Counted from the stretch's first letter, positions 39,823 through 49,170 are shown. The stretch is 64,000 bases of DNA from Myxococcales bacterium (GCA_029862185.1 JAOTXX010000010.1:1-64000); one strand, 5' to 3'. The notes: a model not told the origin generated them from the sequence alone. Translations and numbers: made by a program.

Positions 39823-42516
39823 ATGCGTTTCTTTACTATTCTGACATGCGTCTTCGCACTGTGGCTGACGCAGATTTTCGGATGCAGTGAGAGCCAACAA
39901 CAAGAGCCCGATCTCGAATGGCCGCCGGATGCGACGGCGTATTTCGATCAGCACGGTATCCTGAATGCCGATTGCGCGACCGATGAGGACTGCGCGATGG
40001 TTCTTGGCTATTACCATTCCGCGGACCGGTTCGTGCAGATGGACTTCAGGCGCCGCTTCGCGACGGGTCGACTGCCGGAGATCCTGGACAAAGGGATCGC
40101 CCGGCTGGCAGCGGTCGAGCCTGCGATCCGCTTCAGGGCCCTTTTCTCGACACGCGAGGGGGTTCCGGTCGAGCAGTTTGCGCTCGAGCAGTCGTCCCCG
40201 AAGACCGTTGCGCTCTTAGAAGCGTACAGCGCCGGCGTCAATCAATGGATCGAGGACGTGCGAAACGGTGAGAACGGCGCCGTCTTTCCTCGTGAGTTCG
40301 AGCACCCGTTGTTCGTTTACGGCCCCGAGGACATCCCTGAGTGGACGCCGCAAGACAGTCTTGCCACCGTCATGGCGCTGGTCGAGGGTCTCACCAACGA
40401 CTATGTCGTCGAGCTTGCGGCCGGCGACGCTCGAGCCCAGATCAACGACGACGACAAGTTCTCCGATCTGTGGAGCCGGCGTCCGTACTACAACTCGGCC
40501 AGCCTGCCTCCAGACTGGAGGCCCCCAAGCCCCGAGAGTGCCTCGCTAGATGAGAGCATAGCGTCGCTCGAGGCCAAGCAGTGCACCGGGCCCGAGGGCT
40601 TGACGACGAGAGAAGCACTACTGAATCTCAGCGACATCCTCGGCGACGCCTCGCCCGAGCTCCACGCCATTCAGGGAGCCGGGTCGCCCGAGGGAATCGG
40701 CTCCAACGCTTGGGTGATCTCGCCTGCCCTAAGCACATCCGGACATCCCCTCGTCGCAACCGACTCGCACCTCCCGATGACGCAGCCGGCGACCTATTAT
40801 CTCGCGCACCTCGATGCCAAAACGCACGGCAACGGCGAGAACCATGTCTCGGGCTTCACCCTCGCCGGCCTCCCTTGGGTCCTCATCGGCCAGACCGAAG
40901 GGATCGCCTGGGGCTTGACGAACACGTTCTATGACCTGACCGACGTTTACATCGAGGAGCTCGTCAAGGACGCCGAGGGCAACGCCACCGGGGTGATGTT
41001 TCAGGGCGAGCCCGTTCCCTTCAAGCGCGTTCCCTTCACACTGAGGTTCTCGGACGGAGAGACCGAGGAGGTCGAGCTTCTTTTCGTCCCCCACCACGGC
41101 ATGGTCCGCGCGATCGACGTGGACAATGACTTCGCGATCACGCAGCGCTGGACGGCAAACGATCTCACTACGGACGCGGATTGGCCGACGGAGATGAACA
41201 TGGCGGAGAGCCTCGACGGGGCGCGACAGGCCCTCGAGAACGTGACCGCTGTTGTACAAAACGTGCTGATTGCCGATACTCAAGGCGACATCGGCTGGTT
41301 TGCGCACGGACGCGTGCCCAAGCGCACGTGGGCGACCGACCTGGAGGGGGCGGCACCACCATGGCTTCCCTTGGACGGCAGCTGCGAGGCGCCCGAGAGC
41401 TGCTACGAGTGGACCGACTACTTCACCTCCGTTGAGCTTCCCCAACGGGTCAATCCCGAGGAAGGCTTCATCGCGAGTGCCAACAACGACATGACGGGGG
41501 CGCTCTCGGACGGTGATCCGACCACGCTGCCAAGCGGCGCATTTCATCCGCCGTTTCAAGTCAGGGTCTCTCCGGGCTACCGCCGGGACCGCATCATGGA
41601 GCTCATCGAAGAGGTCGGCGCCGAGCACACTGTCGATACGACCCACAGCATTCAAAACGACGTGTATTCACCGATGGGCAGGGACATGGTCCCCGGCATC
41701 GTGGCAATCGCCGAGGAGGAATTGACCGAGCTCTCCTCGGAAGCCGAAAAGGTCGTCAACGCACTCAAGGGCTGGAACTTCGAGTGCCCCACCGGCCTCG
41801 ACGGCCTTTATTCCGATTCGCCGCTGACGACCGACGCGGCCGAGCTCTTGGAAAGCTCGGGTTGCGCGGCCTTTCATGCGACTCTTCAAGAGCTATGCGA
41901 ACGCATTCACGACAACGAACACAGGAACGACAGTGACTTCCTCATCGCCAGGGCCGAGGGTCGCAATTGTCCGAGCTTCGCAGCGTTCTACTCGATCGTC
42001 GATCCATCCCAACTGGCGGCCGGCGACGTCTATTGGGACAATCCCGGCACATCCGAGACAGAAACCAAGCATGAGGTCATGGCTGAGGCTCTCGACACCG
42101 TGTACGACTTGTTCGTAAACGACAAGACCCTTGGCACCGACGAGACGAAGTGGGCTTGGGGGCGCCTACATGGTCTGGTTCTCACCTCGGATATCGCTCA
42201 ACTCGGCATCACTCAGTACAACAACCCATCGTCGGGGCCGCTCTTCGCAAATCCGGGCGGCTCTCAAATGGTGGCCTCGGCGTATGCCGAAGACGAGCTG
42301 GTACAGGAGTTTGGCGTCCAGACACGCCTCGTCTGCGAGCTGGCTCCAAGCGGGCCGACGTGCACGGTGCAGCTCCCAGGGGGTCAATCGAGCCACATCG
42401 ACTCGCCGCACTACGAAGACCTCCTCCTCAACTTCCTCGTCAACGAGCCGATCGAGCTGCCCTTCGACATTGAGAACGCAAAGGCCAACGCGGTGCGGAC
42501 GGTCACGTTCCGTTGA
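39823..42516 (+). CDS. Penicillin acylase-family Ntn hydrolase lipoprotein (beta-lactam or N-acyl-homoserine-lactone acylase type)
   Basis: 897 aa; lipobox TQIFGC; GSNAWVISPALS Ntn nucleophile junction; ATYYLAHLDAK; NDMTGALSDGD. Confidence 0.88.
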   Translation: MRFFTILTCVFALWLTQIFGCSESQQQEPDLEWPPDATAYFDQHGILNADCATDEDCAMVLGYYHSADRFVQMDFRRRFATGRLPEILDKGIARLAAVEPAIRFRALFSTREGVPVEQFALEQSSPKTVALLEAYSAGVNQWIEDVRNGENGAVFPREFEHPLFVYGPEDIPEWTPQDSLATVMALVEGLTNDYVVELAAGDARAQINDDDKFSDLWSRRPYYNSASLPPDWRPPSPESASLDESIASLEAKQCTGPEGLTTREALLNLSDILGDASPELHAIQGAGSPEGIGSNAWVISPALSTSGHPLVATDSHLPMTQPATYYLAHLDAKTHGNGENHVSGFTLAGLPWVLIGQTEGIAWGLTNTFYDLTDVYIEELVKDAEGNATGVMFQGEPVPFKRVPFTLRFSDGETEEVELLFVPHHGMVRAIDVDNDFAITQRWTANDLTTDADWPTEMNMAESLDGARQALENVTAVVQNVLIADTQGDIGWFAHGRVPKRTWATDLEGAAPPWLPLDGSCEAPESCYEWTDYFTSVELPQRVNPEEGFIASANNDMTGALSDGDPTTLPSGAFHPPFQVRVSPGYRRDRIMELIEEVGAEHTVDTTHSIQNDVYSPMGRDMVPGIVAIAEEELTELSSEAEKVVNALKGWNFECPTGLDGLYSDSPLTTDAAELLESSGCAAFHATLQELCERIHDNEHRNDSDFLIARAEGRNCPSFAAFYSIVDPSQLAAGDVYWDNPGTSETETKHEVMAEALDTVYDLFVNDKTLGTDETKWAWGRLHGLVLTSDIAQLGITQYNNPSSGPLFANPGGSQMVASAYAEDELVQEFGVQTRLVCELAPSGPTCTVQLPGGQSSHIDSPHYEDLLLNFLVNEPIELPFDIENAKANAVRTVTFR

Positions 42517-42558
42517 CCGTCTCGCCCGTCCGGGGCGCGAGCTCCCGTGCCTGCCTCG

Positions 42559-42676
42559 ACCTTCCACCCAACCTTCCACTCTGCACGGGACACCACGGGA
42601 CGGCACGCAACGCCCTGGGACTCTACGTGGTTGATGTTGCTGGATTTCCCGAATGGTGTTGGGGGCTATGGGAATA
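42559..42676 (+). repeat. Conserved island right-end unit, copy A
   Basis: ACCTTCCACCCAACCTTCCAC...GGGACACCACGGGACGGCACGCAACGCC...TTGATGTTGCTGGATTTCCCGAATGGTG...GAATA directly before the att copy. Confidence 0.9.
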
Positions 42677-42721
42677 TTGCCAAGGTTGAAGTCGTGAGTT
42701 CGAATCTCATTTCCCGCTCCA
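42677..42721 (+). repeat. att copy 2: 45-bp tRNA-Gly 3' end
   Basis: ttgccaaggttgaagtcgtgagttcgaatctcatttcccgctcca identical to 37544-37588. Confidence 0.97.
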
Positions 42722-42731
42722 TTTGGCGATG

Positions 42732-42758
42732 ACGGCCCCGCGTTGCGGGGCCGTTTTT
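42732..42758 (+). terminator. Rho-independent terminator after att copy 2
   Basis: ACGGCCCCGC-GTT-GCGGGGCCGT followed by TTTT. Confidence 0.85.
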
Positions 42759-42873
42759 CGTTGGGAGTGGAGCTTAGCTGAGGGATGTACTCTAAAGGGT
42801 CGGCGTCTTTGGGAGGACGCACGTTGAAACGGCGGAATACAACCTCAGTAGGGTTGCTACGTGGGCGTGAAGT

Positions 42874-43998
42874 TCACTCGGTGCCCGTGAGTTGGCGGAT
42901 CAGTGTGGTTTCGTCGGAGTCGTAGGGCGTTCCGTCGGCGTTCAGGATGTCGTGGAACCACGGGTTGGCGCGCTCAGGGCTCATATCGACCCACGATAGC
43001 CAATGGTAGTTCGTTTGGGTCTTGCCAACAACGAAGCCCCAGTTGTACGCGCCGATCTTTTCTTCTTTGAAGATGGGCATCACGCCTTGGAACGTGCTGT
43101 CCTCTGGGCGTGCCATGTACTCCGTGCAGAGAATCGGTCGACCGTACTCACGCAGAAAAGCAATCAGGTTTTGCACGACGCTCGGCGGCTCATAGCTGTG
43201 AAATGTGACGATGTCCGACTCGGCTAGCAGCAGCTGGTTGAATGAAGTCAGATCTGCGGGGTCGTCGGCATCGAGATCGTAGACGCCTGACGTGATCGGT
43301 TGTGTGGGGCCCATCGCACGTGCCCAAGCGAAGGCCTTTTTGGCCAGCTGCTCTGCGCGGGGACGCTTCTGCTCCGGCGGCAGCTCCACAGCGAAATAGG
43401 GGAGGTTGTTGCTGTCGCCCTCGTTGAAGAGGTCCCACACCACCACGCGTGGGTCTGCACGATAGCGGCCTATCACGCCCTTGACGTAGCCCTCGAGTTC
43501 GTCGTGGCGATCCGCATCACCGAGGATCTCCGCGCCGGGGCTCTGCACCCAGCGCGAGTTGTGCGTGTGGGGCCGGGGTTCCGGCTGCTCGCCGAGTACC
43601 GGAAACGGATCCCAAACGCCATCGAACAAAACGAACATCGTGGCGATCCCGTGGCTATCGGCGATTGCTAAAAACCGCTCGATGCGATTCAAGAACCCAC
43701 TCGGATCCTCAGCCCACAAGAGATCATGCAAGAAGACGCGCATCGTGTTGAATCCGAGCTCGGCTGCCCAGCCGAGTTCGCGGTCGATTGTCTCCTCATC
43801 GAATGTGTCCGCTTGCCACATTTCAAGCTGATTGACCGCTGTGCTCGGTATGAAGTTGTTGCCGGCGAGCCACGGCTGCTGGACGTACCAGGCGTTAGCC
43901 TCGGTTGCTGTCCACTGTTGTCGCGGTACGACCGGAGCATCGCTTTCGCCGCCACACGACACCGCGACCAGGGCCAGCATGATAAGCCACTTGCACAT
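42874..43998 (-). CDS. Glycoside hydrolase family 5-like (cellulase/mannanase) lipoprotein
   Basis: VVVWDLFNEGD (acid/base NE) and GRPILCTEYMAR (nucleophile E); lipobox LALVAVSC. Confidence 0.72.
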   Translation of the reverse strand: MCKWLIMLALVAVSCGGESDAPVVPRQQWTATEANAWYVQQPWLAGNNFIPSTAVNQLEMWQADTFDEETIDRELGWAAELGFNTMRVFLHDLLWAEDPSGFLNRIERFLAIADSHGIATMFVLFDGVWDPFPVLGEQPEPRPHTHNSRWVQSPGAEILGDADRHDELEGYVKGVIGRYRADPRVVVWDLFNEGDSNNLPYFAVELPPEQKRPRAEQLAKKAFAWARAMGPTQPITSGVYDLDADDPADLTSFNQLLLAESDIVTFHSYEPPSVVQNLIAFLREYGRPILCTEYMARPEDSTFQGVMPIFKEEKIGAYNWGFVVGKTQTNYHWLSWVDMSPERANPWFHDILNADGTPYDSDETTLIRQLTGTE

Positions 43999-44718
43999 GG
44001 AGTGGATCATAGCCCATTCTGGGCAGCGCGACCTGACAGCGACGTCGCTGAGCTTCGTGCGTTTCGTCGAGCATGCCGGCAAGCACCCGAGCGGCGGCGT
44101 TCGGGGCTCCGCGACGCGGCGTTTCCGGGGGGACGTGGTGCATGTGCCGGGTGCACGGGGTGGCTGTCACTTCAACTCCACCACGAAGGCGGCCGTCCGC
44201 AGCCTCGTGGAGGCCATATCGATTCTCTGATTTGGCCCGTTCACAGGTCAACCTCGGCAGGGTTGCAGGAACAGTCGTCTCTAGCGTGTTTTCGCAAGGT
44301 TCGAGCTGACCAGTCTCCGCATCGCCCCGCTTCGGACCAACAGCCAAAGCCCGACTGGTCGCAGCTCCGTTTGCCCAGGCTCCTGCACCGTTGACTACGG
44401 ATTCCGCCCCGAGTGCGAGCAAGAGCAAGAGCAGAATTTCTGCGAGCAAGACAGCTGACCGAACCTGCTTGCAGAGTCAGAACGCGACCCGGCGAAACGA
44501 TGTGCGACGCGGGGGCGTTTGAGGTGCAGCCGTAGACCTCTAGGGCAAGGCGACGCACGGCTTCCCGCCAATGATCTCGACTGCCCTACGGCCCCTCGAG
44601 TTTGTCCGCCAGCGTCAGCAATTGTCGCGCTATTCGTCGAAGACTCTCAGGGGTCATGTCCGCATCAGCAATACCATTTCGGACGCAGCTGGGCGCCCGA
44701 GGGCTGCAACCATCCCCC

Positions 44719-44763
44719 TTGCCAAGGTTGAAGTCGTGAGTTCGAATCCCATTTCTCGCTCCA
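44719..44763 (+). repeat. att copy 3: 45-bp tRNA-Gly 3' end, 2 mismatches
   Basis: ttgccaaggttgaagtcgtgagttcgaatcccatttctcgctcca. Confidence 0.95.
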
Positions 44764-44772
44764 TTTGGCGAT

Positions 44773-44800
44773 GACGGCTCCGGTTGGCGGGGCCGTTTTT
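44773..44800 (+). terminator. Terminator after att copy 3
   Basis: ACGGCTCCG-GTTGG-CGGGGCCGT followed by TTTT, homologous to 42732-42758. Confidence 0.8.
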
Positions 44801-44927
44801 CGTTATCCAGATCAACGATCCCCCATCAGCGATTCGCACCGAAGGTGCCACACGGAGGGATTCCGGTCGGGTCGTCTCCAGGAACGAAGTGACCAAACCG
44901 CAGGTCCACTGGTAGGCTAGTCACTGC

Positions 44928-45785
44928 ATGCAGTTTCGAGCTCGAGCTTGGACGTTCTCTTTTGTCGCGGTGTTGGCCCTGGGGTGTGGGTCTCCAGACG
45001 GCGGCGCGTCTAGAGAGGTTGCTGCGATCATCAGTGGAGCGGTTGATACGTCTAACCAGGCCGTGGTCGCCATCCAGGGTGCAGCAGGCGCCTGCAGCGG
45101 GACCATCATCGCGAAACAAGACGCCACTGGCTATGTTCTGACGGCTGCGAGCTGCACGATATCGATCGATCCGACTCTCATCGTTCAGGGCGACGACATC
45201 AGTGCGCCGGGCGCGATTGGCTACCGCGTTGCCGAGTGGCAAGCTCATCCCATGTATGACGACGGCAGCCGCGAGTACAACTTCGCGTTGCTGAAGTTCA
45301 CCGGGGCTACCGCCGCCACGCCGATGATCGCAGTGGCGACGCCAGCTGAAGACACCCTAGCCAGCGGCGACACTGTCGCTCTTTCCGGCTACGGTGTAAC
45401 CTCGGTTGCGGGTGAGGCGAGCACTCAGCGACGCAGTGTTCAGGTCGCGATTGACCAGGTTACAGATCTTCAACTCCTGTGGAGCCAGGCCAGCGGCGGC
45501 GCGTGCTCCGGGGACACCGGTGGACCGGCGCTCAACCGAGATGGCGATCGTGTCGTAGGGGTGATCTCTCATGGCGATATCGAGTGCAATGCAGTGGGAG
45601 TTGCGGGACGCCCCTCGGCCGTATTTGAGGACTTCATCGAACCAAACGTCGGTGCGCCGACGCCGACGGACGCGGGCAATGGTTCGAGCTGCGCGGTTGC
45701 TTCCGGGAACCCCGGGCACACCCCACTGATTGCATGTGTCGCCGTCGCTCTATGTCTGGCCGTTCGCCGACGGGCCCCACTCTAG
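44928..45785 (+). CDS. Trypsin-like (S1) lipoprotein with substituted catalytic triad and MYXO-CTERM-like tail
   Basis: VLTAASC (for TAAHC), EYNFALLKF (for xDIALLxL), GACSGDTGGPAL (for GDSGGP); C-terminal SSCAVASGNPGHTPLIACVAVALCLAVRRR. Confidence 0.75.
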   Translation: MQFRARAWTFSFVAVLALGCGSPDGGASREVAAIISGAVDTSNQAVVAIQGAAGACSGTIIAKQDATGYVLTAASCTISIDPTLIVQGDDISAPGAIGYRVAEWQAHPMYDDGSREYNFALLKFTGATAATPMIAVATPAEDTLASGDTVALSGYGVTSVAGEASTQRRSVQVAIDQVTDLQLLWSQASGGACSGDTGGPALNRDGDRVVGVISHGDIECNAVGVAGRPSAVFEDFIEPNVGAPTPTDAGNGSSCAVASGNPGHTPLIACVAVALCLAVRRRAPL

Positions 45786-45853
45786 AACCGGGTCGGATCT
45801 CTCCGCAGGTTTGCCCGAACGATCGGTTCGAGCTGGCGGCGGGGCGAAGTGCA

Positions 45854-48430
45854 TCACTGCTGGTGCACGGCCGGCGTGACCTGACTGACCTCCATCGCGA
45901 TCGACGTCAGTCCAATAGGACGGGGCGTGGTTTGATTGCTTGCGGCGGGGGTTGTTACACACACGGGTGCCGAGGTGAACGCTGGCGATTGGACTGACAC
46001 GCCACCCCCGGGCGCGAAGTCGATCGCGCCGTCGAGCATCGGGACCTCGAACATCCAGAGCCCGCCAGGCTCTTCCTCGACCGAGCTCGACGGCGCCGCG
46101 ACGAAGAGACCGCCTTGCGACGTGACTCGGGACGTCGGCGCGCCCTCTGAGACGGGGCCGCCGTACACTTTCAACCAGGCGAAGCGCCCGATGGAGTCGG
46201 TGCCGGCTGCGAACACCTCGTCTTGCGTGAGGGTGGCGGCCGAGAGCCCGACCAGCCGAAGCTCGCCCGTTGCCAGTTGGTGGATCGAGCGCGGCTGTAG
46301 ACCAAGCGATGCGTCGATCACCGTTCCCGTGGCCCAGGCGGGAGCGTCATCGGAGCCATCCGGCGCGAGGCGAAACAGCAGGGCCCTCGTGTCGACGGAG
46401 TAGTGCCAGCCGGCGATGACGAGGTTGCCGTCTTGCGTTTGAATCGCTGTCGAGAGCTCGAACTGTTCGTCGTCGCAGGCATCGACGTGTTTGGCCCAAG
46501 CGATCGTTCCATCCGCAGTGACCCGAAGCACGAACCCGCGCGTGTCGCCTGGCTGTGTCGCGTGACCGACGAGCAGCGCGCCGTCGTCGAGCGGCAGGAT
46601 GCCGCGGATGGCCTCGCGGCGATCGGGCGTCCCTCCCCAGGTCCACGACGTCTTGACCGCTCCGTCCGGTCCAAGCACCAGCAGCCATGCCTCGCGATCG
46701 GACTCGCCTTCGAGACGGTAGGTACCGGCGAGCCAAACGTCGCCGTTGACTTGCTTTGCAGCCCAGAAGCCCTCGTCCGCGTTGTCGGATTCGATCTGCG
46801 CCGCCCAATGGTAGGCACCGTCCGCTCCGATCTTCACCAGCACATACTGATGTGTTGATACGAGGGTGCCGGTGTCCGCCATCGGTACCGCCTGGTTCGG
46901 CCATACCAATCCACCGTCGATCGCTGGTCTCTCGAATGCGAGCGCCCAGACGAGCGAGCCGTCCTGGTTCACTTTGAGGAGGCGATCGGTACCCGTGCTC
47001 GTTACGAGGTAGCGTCCGTCGTGGCCCAGCTCGAGGTTGGTCCAACCGTCGTCGGTTCCCGTCGACCAAATGGTGTCGGCGTAGCTCCTGGACCACGGTG
47101 TGATCGGTGCGTCGGTCGGAGGCGGATCCGGAAGCGGCTCGCAGTCTCCACTGGCAAGGTCCATCGGATCGCCGAGCGCAAAGGAAGGGCCATGGATCGA
47201 AGCGAGCGTCGTTCCAGCGAGCACGAACGATGCGCCCGAGCCGCCCCTCAGACCTGCCCTGAGCTGGTAGCAGGGGGTTCGCGACCGATCGACATCGAGC
47301 TCCGAGAAGGCCGCGATCGATGCATAGGGGCCAAACAGCCCCCAGAGCGAAATATGGAGTTTGAGCTCGACGTTGGCGAAGGCAGTCGCCGAGATGCTGG
47401 CCATTGCATTGGGCTCGGAGTGCGTGAACTTGGGTCCGATGATGATGGGCCGGGGGAGCAAGTCGTCTTGGTCCGCATCGTACTCGAAGCCGATCCCGGC
47501 CTCTGCGCCGACCCCGTATCCGACCTTCATGTCGCCCGTGACTCCGCCTGAGAAGTCGGCATCCAGCGTGACTTGCGGCACGAACACCAGCGGTCCAATG
47601 AAGATTGCCTCGAGCGGATACCCTCCGAGCGGGAGGTCTTTGTCGTACGAGAGGGCGGACTTCCCTTGTATGTTCAGAGCGGTGTCGAAAACCCCACTGA
47701 GCGTAAGGCCGGTTCGGAGATTGATCAGCTCGGCGATGGTCGGCAGGTCTCCGGTGAACACGCCGGCGAGGTCCTCGAGGACATCCAGCACGTCCGCGAG
47801 CGCTGCCGATGCCTCAGCGTAGTTGAATGTCTCCCAGTCGAACTTGAGCCAAAAGTCGATCTTGACCTTGGCCTGCATGGTCGTCGCGCCCGCGATCTGG
47901 TCCTCCGTCGATTCGATCAATCCGTCTCCATCGAAGAGCGTGACGGGCACATTGCTTCCGCCGAGCGGGAACTCGATCGAAAGCGCCGCCAGGGAAGCCG
48001 GCCCCTGCGGCGGCGCCGGAGGTTTCAGCGTGTCGGTTTCGTCACCGACGACGGATGCGAAGGCAACATCAAGCCGTCGAAACGCGTGAAAGACGGTCGT
48101 GGGCTCCGTTTGAACGAATACCTCGTCGCCGGAGCGATCTACCGAAGTGACTTGCCGGAGCAATCCGTGGGGCGTCTCCTCGCTCGCGCCCGAAAGAAGG
48201 ATGTTCGGCGGTGCGAGCCCGTCGAGCAGCTCTGTCGAACCGGAGAAGGTAAGGGTCGCCTGGTCTTCTCCGAGAGATGTCAGCAAGGCAAGCGTGTCGG
48301 CGTCGAGTTCTTTCGTGTTCTCGAAGAGCTCGTACTCGAGCCGCTGGCCCGAGTCCTTGCTGCAGCCCATCAACGAAGCCCAACAGGCAGCGGCAGCCGC
48401 GATCATCAACGGTGTGCTTCGCGCGACCAT
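45854..48430 (-). CDS. Large lipoprotein with C-terminal beta-propeller-like repeats
   Basis: 858 aa; lipobox WASLMGC; repeated W/G-rich blades (DGSLVWALAF, DGAYHWAAQI, DGTIAWAKHV). Confidence 0.7.
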   Translation of the reverse strand: MVARSTPLMIAAAAACWASLMGCSKDSGQRLEYELFENTKELDADTLALLTSLGEDQATLTFSGSTELLDGLAPPNILLSGASEETPHGLLRQVTSVDRSGDEVFVQTEPTTVFHAFRRLDVAFASVVGDETDTLKPPAPPQGPASLAALSIEFPLGGSNVPVTLFDGDGLIESTEDQIAGATTMQAKVKIDFWLKFDWETFNYAEASAALADVLDVLEDLAGVFTGDLPTIAELINLRTGLTLSGVFDTALNIQGKSALSYDKDLPLGGYPLEAIFIGPLVFVPQVTLDADFSGGVTGDMKVGYGVGAEAGIGFEYDADQDDLLPRPIIIGPKFTHSEPNAMASISATAFANVELKLHISLWGLFGPYASIAAFSELDVDRSRTPCYQLRAGLRGGSGASFVLAGTTLASIHGPSFALGDPMDLASGDCEPLPDPPPTDAPITPWSRSYADTIWSTGTDDGWTNLELGHDGRYLVTSTGTDRLLKVNQDGSLVWALAFERPAIDGGLVWPNQAVPMADTGTLVSTHQYVLVKIGADGAYHWAAQIESDNADEGFWAAKQVNGDVWLAGTYRLEGESDREAWLLVLGPDGAVKTSWTWGGTPDRREAIRGILPLDDGALLVGHATQPGDTRGFVLRVTADGTIAWAKHVDACDDEQFELSTAIQTQDGNLVIAGWHYSVDTRALLFRLAPDGSDDAPAWATGTVIDASLGLQPRSIHQLATGELRLVGLSAATLTQDEVFAAGTDSIGRFAWLKVYGGPVSEGAPTSRVTSQGGLFVAAPSSSVEEEPGGLWMFEVPMLDGAIDFAPGGGVSVQSPAFTSAPVCVTTPAASNQTTPRPIGLTSIAMEVSQVTPAVHQQ

Positions 48431-48505
48431 AGGCTCCTCCTGACTCTGACGTCGGGACGAGTATCACACGGTCGGAAAGAACCGGCCACGCAGAAACGAA
48501 CGCAG

Positions 48506-48630
48506 ACCTTCCACCCAACCTTCCACTTTCCACTTTCCACGGGACACCAGGGGACGGCACGCAACGCCACAGGACACGTTGTGGTTGATGTTGCTGGATT
48601 TCCCGAATGGTGTTCTGGGCTAGGCGAATA
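48506..48630 (+). repeat. Conserved island right-end unit, copy B
   Basis: ACCTTCCACCCAACCTTCCACTTTCCACTTTCCACGGGACACCAGGGGACGGCACGCAACGCC...TAGGCGAATA. Confidence 0.92.
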
Positions 48631-48675
48631 TTGCCAAGGTTGAAGTCGTGAGTTCGAATCTCATTTCCCGCTCCA
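48631..48675 (+). repeat. att copy 4: 45-bp tRNA-Gly 3' end
   Basis: Identical to 37544-37588. Confidence 0.97.
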
Positions 48676-48752
48676 AAATTGGCTAATCGTTACGAGTGTT
48701 TTCACGATGGCCAGAGCTCGGGGGGTCGCTTGCGGCCCGCGAACCTTCCACT
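48676..48752 (-). pseudogene. 3' remnant of a second, related integrase gene
   Basis: About 77 bp collinear with 37589-37665 with ~4 mismatches; minus-strand frame still reads ...AASDPPSSGHRENTRND*, the integrase C-terminus. Confidence 0.85.
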
Positions 48753-48813
48753 CGGCGCCGCGCGTGTGCACCGCGCTTTGGGTCGTCAGCGGCAATTGGC
48801 TAAGGTGGATGCG

Positions 48814-49170
48814 ATGGAGCGGCGGCGCGGGCACTACCTAGGTACTGAGGTCGATGGCGTTTGGTATCGACGATATCGCAAGGACGGCTTGTTTGCGCGC
48901 GGCTTGGGCGAGTACTGGCTCGATGGGGATCTCCTTCGCTTCCGGCGCTACCTGACGCGGACACCGTTGGGCATCCCCCTCCGACGCGTCCGTGCGGTGG
49001 AAACCGGGGCCTGGCACTCCGGCCGATGGGTTGCTGGCGTGCGAGCGACCAAGCTCGTTTGGGAGCATGACGGCAAGCTATTATCGAGCGGCTTTGTCTT
49101 CACGCGAACCGCATCCGAAGCGGCCGAGCAAGCCCGCGAGCTCCAAGACCACATCGCGCGGCTGCACTAA
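48814..49170 (+). CDS. Small hypothetical protein (GRAM/PH-like)
   Basis: MERRRGHYLGTEVDGVWYRRYRKDGLFARGLGEYWLDGDLLRFRRYLTRTPLGIPL; upstream part of the ORF lies in the integrase remnant, so start moved. Confidence 0.5.
   Translation: MERRRGHYLGTEVDGVWYRRYRKDGLFARGLGEYWLDGDLLRFRRYLTRTPLGIPLRRVRAVETGAWHSGRWVAGVRATKLVWEHDGKLLSSGFVFTRTASEAAEQARELQDHIARLH

Noticed and set aside
39245-39844. 199-aa ORF before the acylase gene
   Set aside because: No family resemblance, runs through the hairpin and RBS and overlaps the acylase start in another frame; probably spurious.
42166-42822. 218-aa minus-strand ORF with the same NEIRTHDFNLGN segment
   Set aside because: Antisense to the acylase 3' end, right-end unit and att copy 2; the similarity to 61553-61756 comes from the DNA repeat, not a conserved protein.
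43726-44394. 222-aa plus-strand ORF opposite the 5' end of the GH5-like gene
   Set aside because: Overlaps the well-supported GH5-like gene antisense and has no recognisable domain.
48679-48813. N-terminal extension MANRYECFHDGQSSGGRLRPANLPL... of the 48679 ORF (also seen at 37592)
   Set aside because: Antisense of the integrase 3' end/remnant; the shared peptide reflects homologous DNA. Real start placed at 48814.
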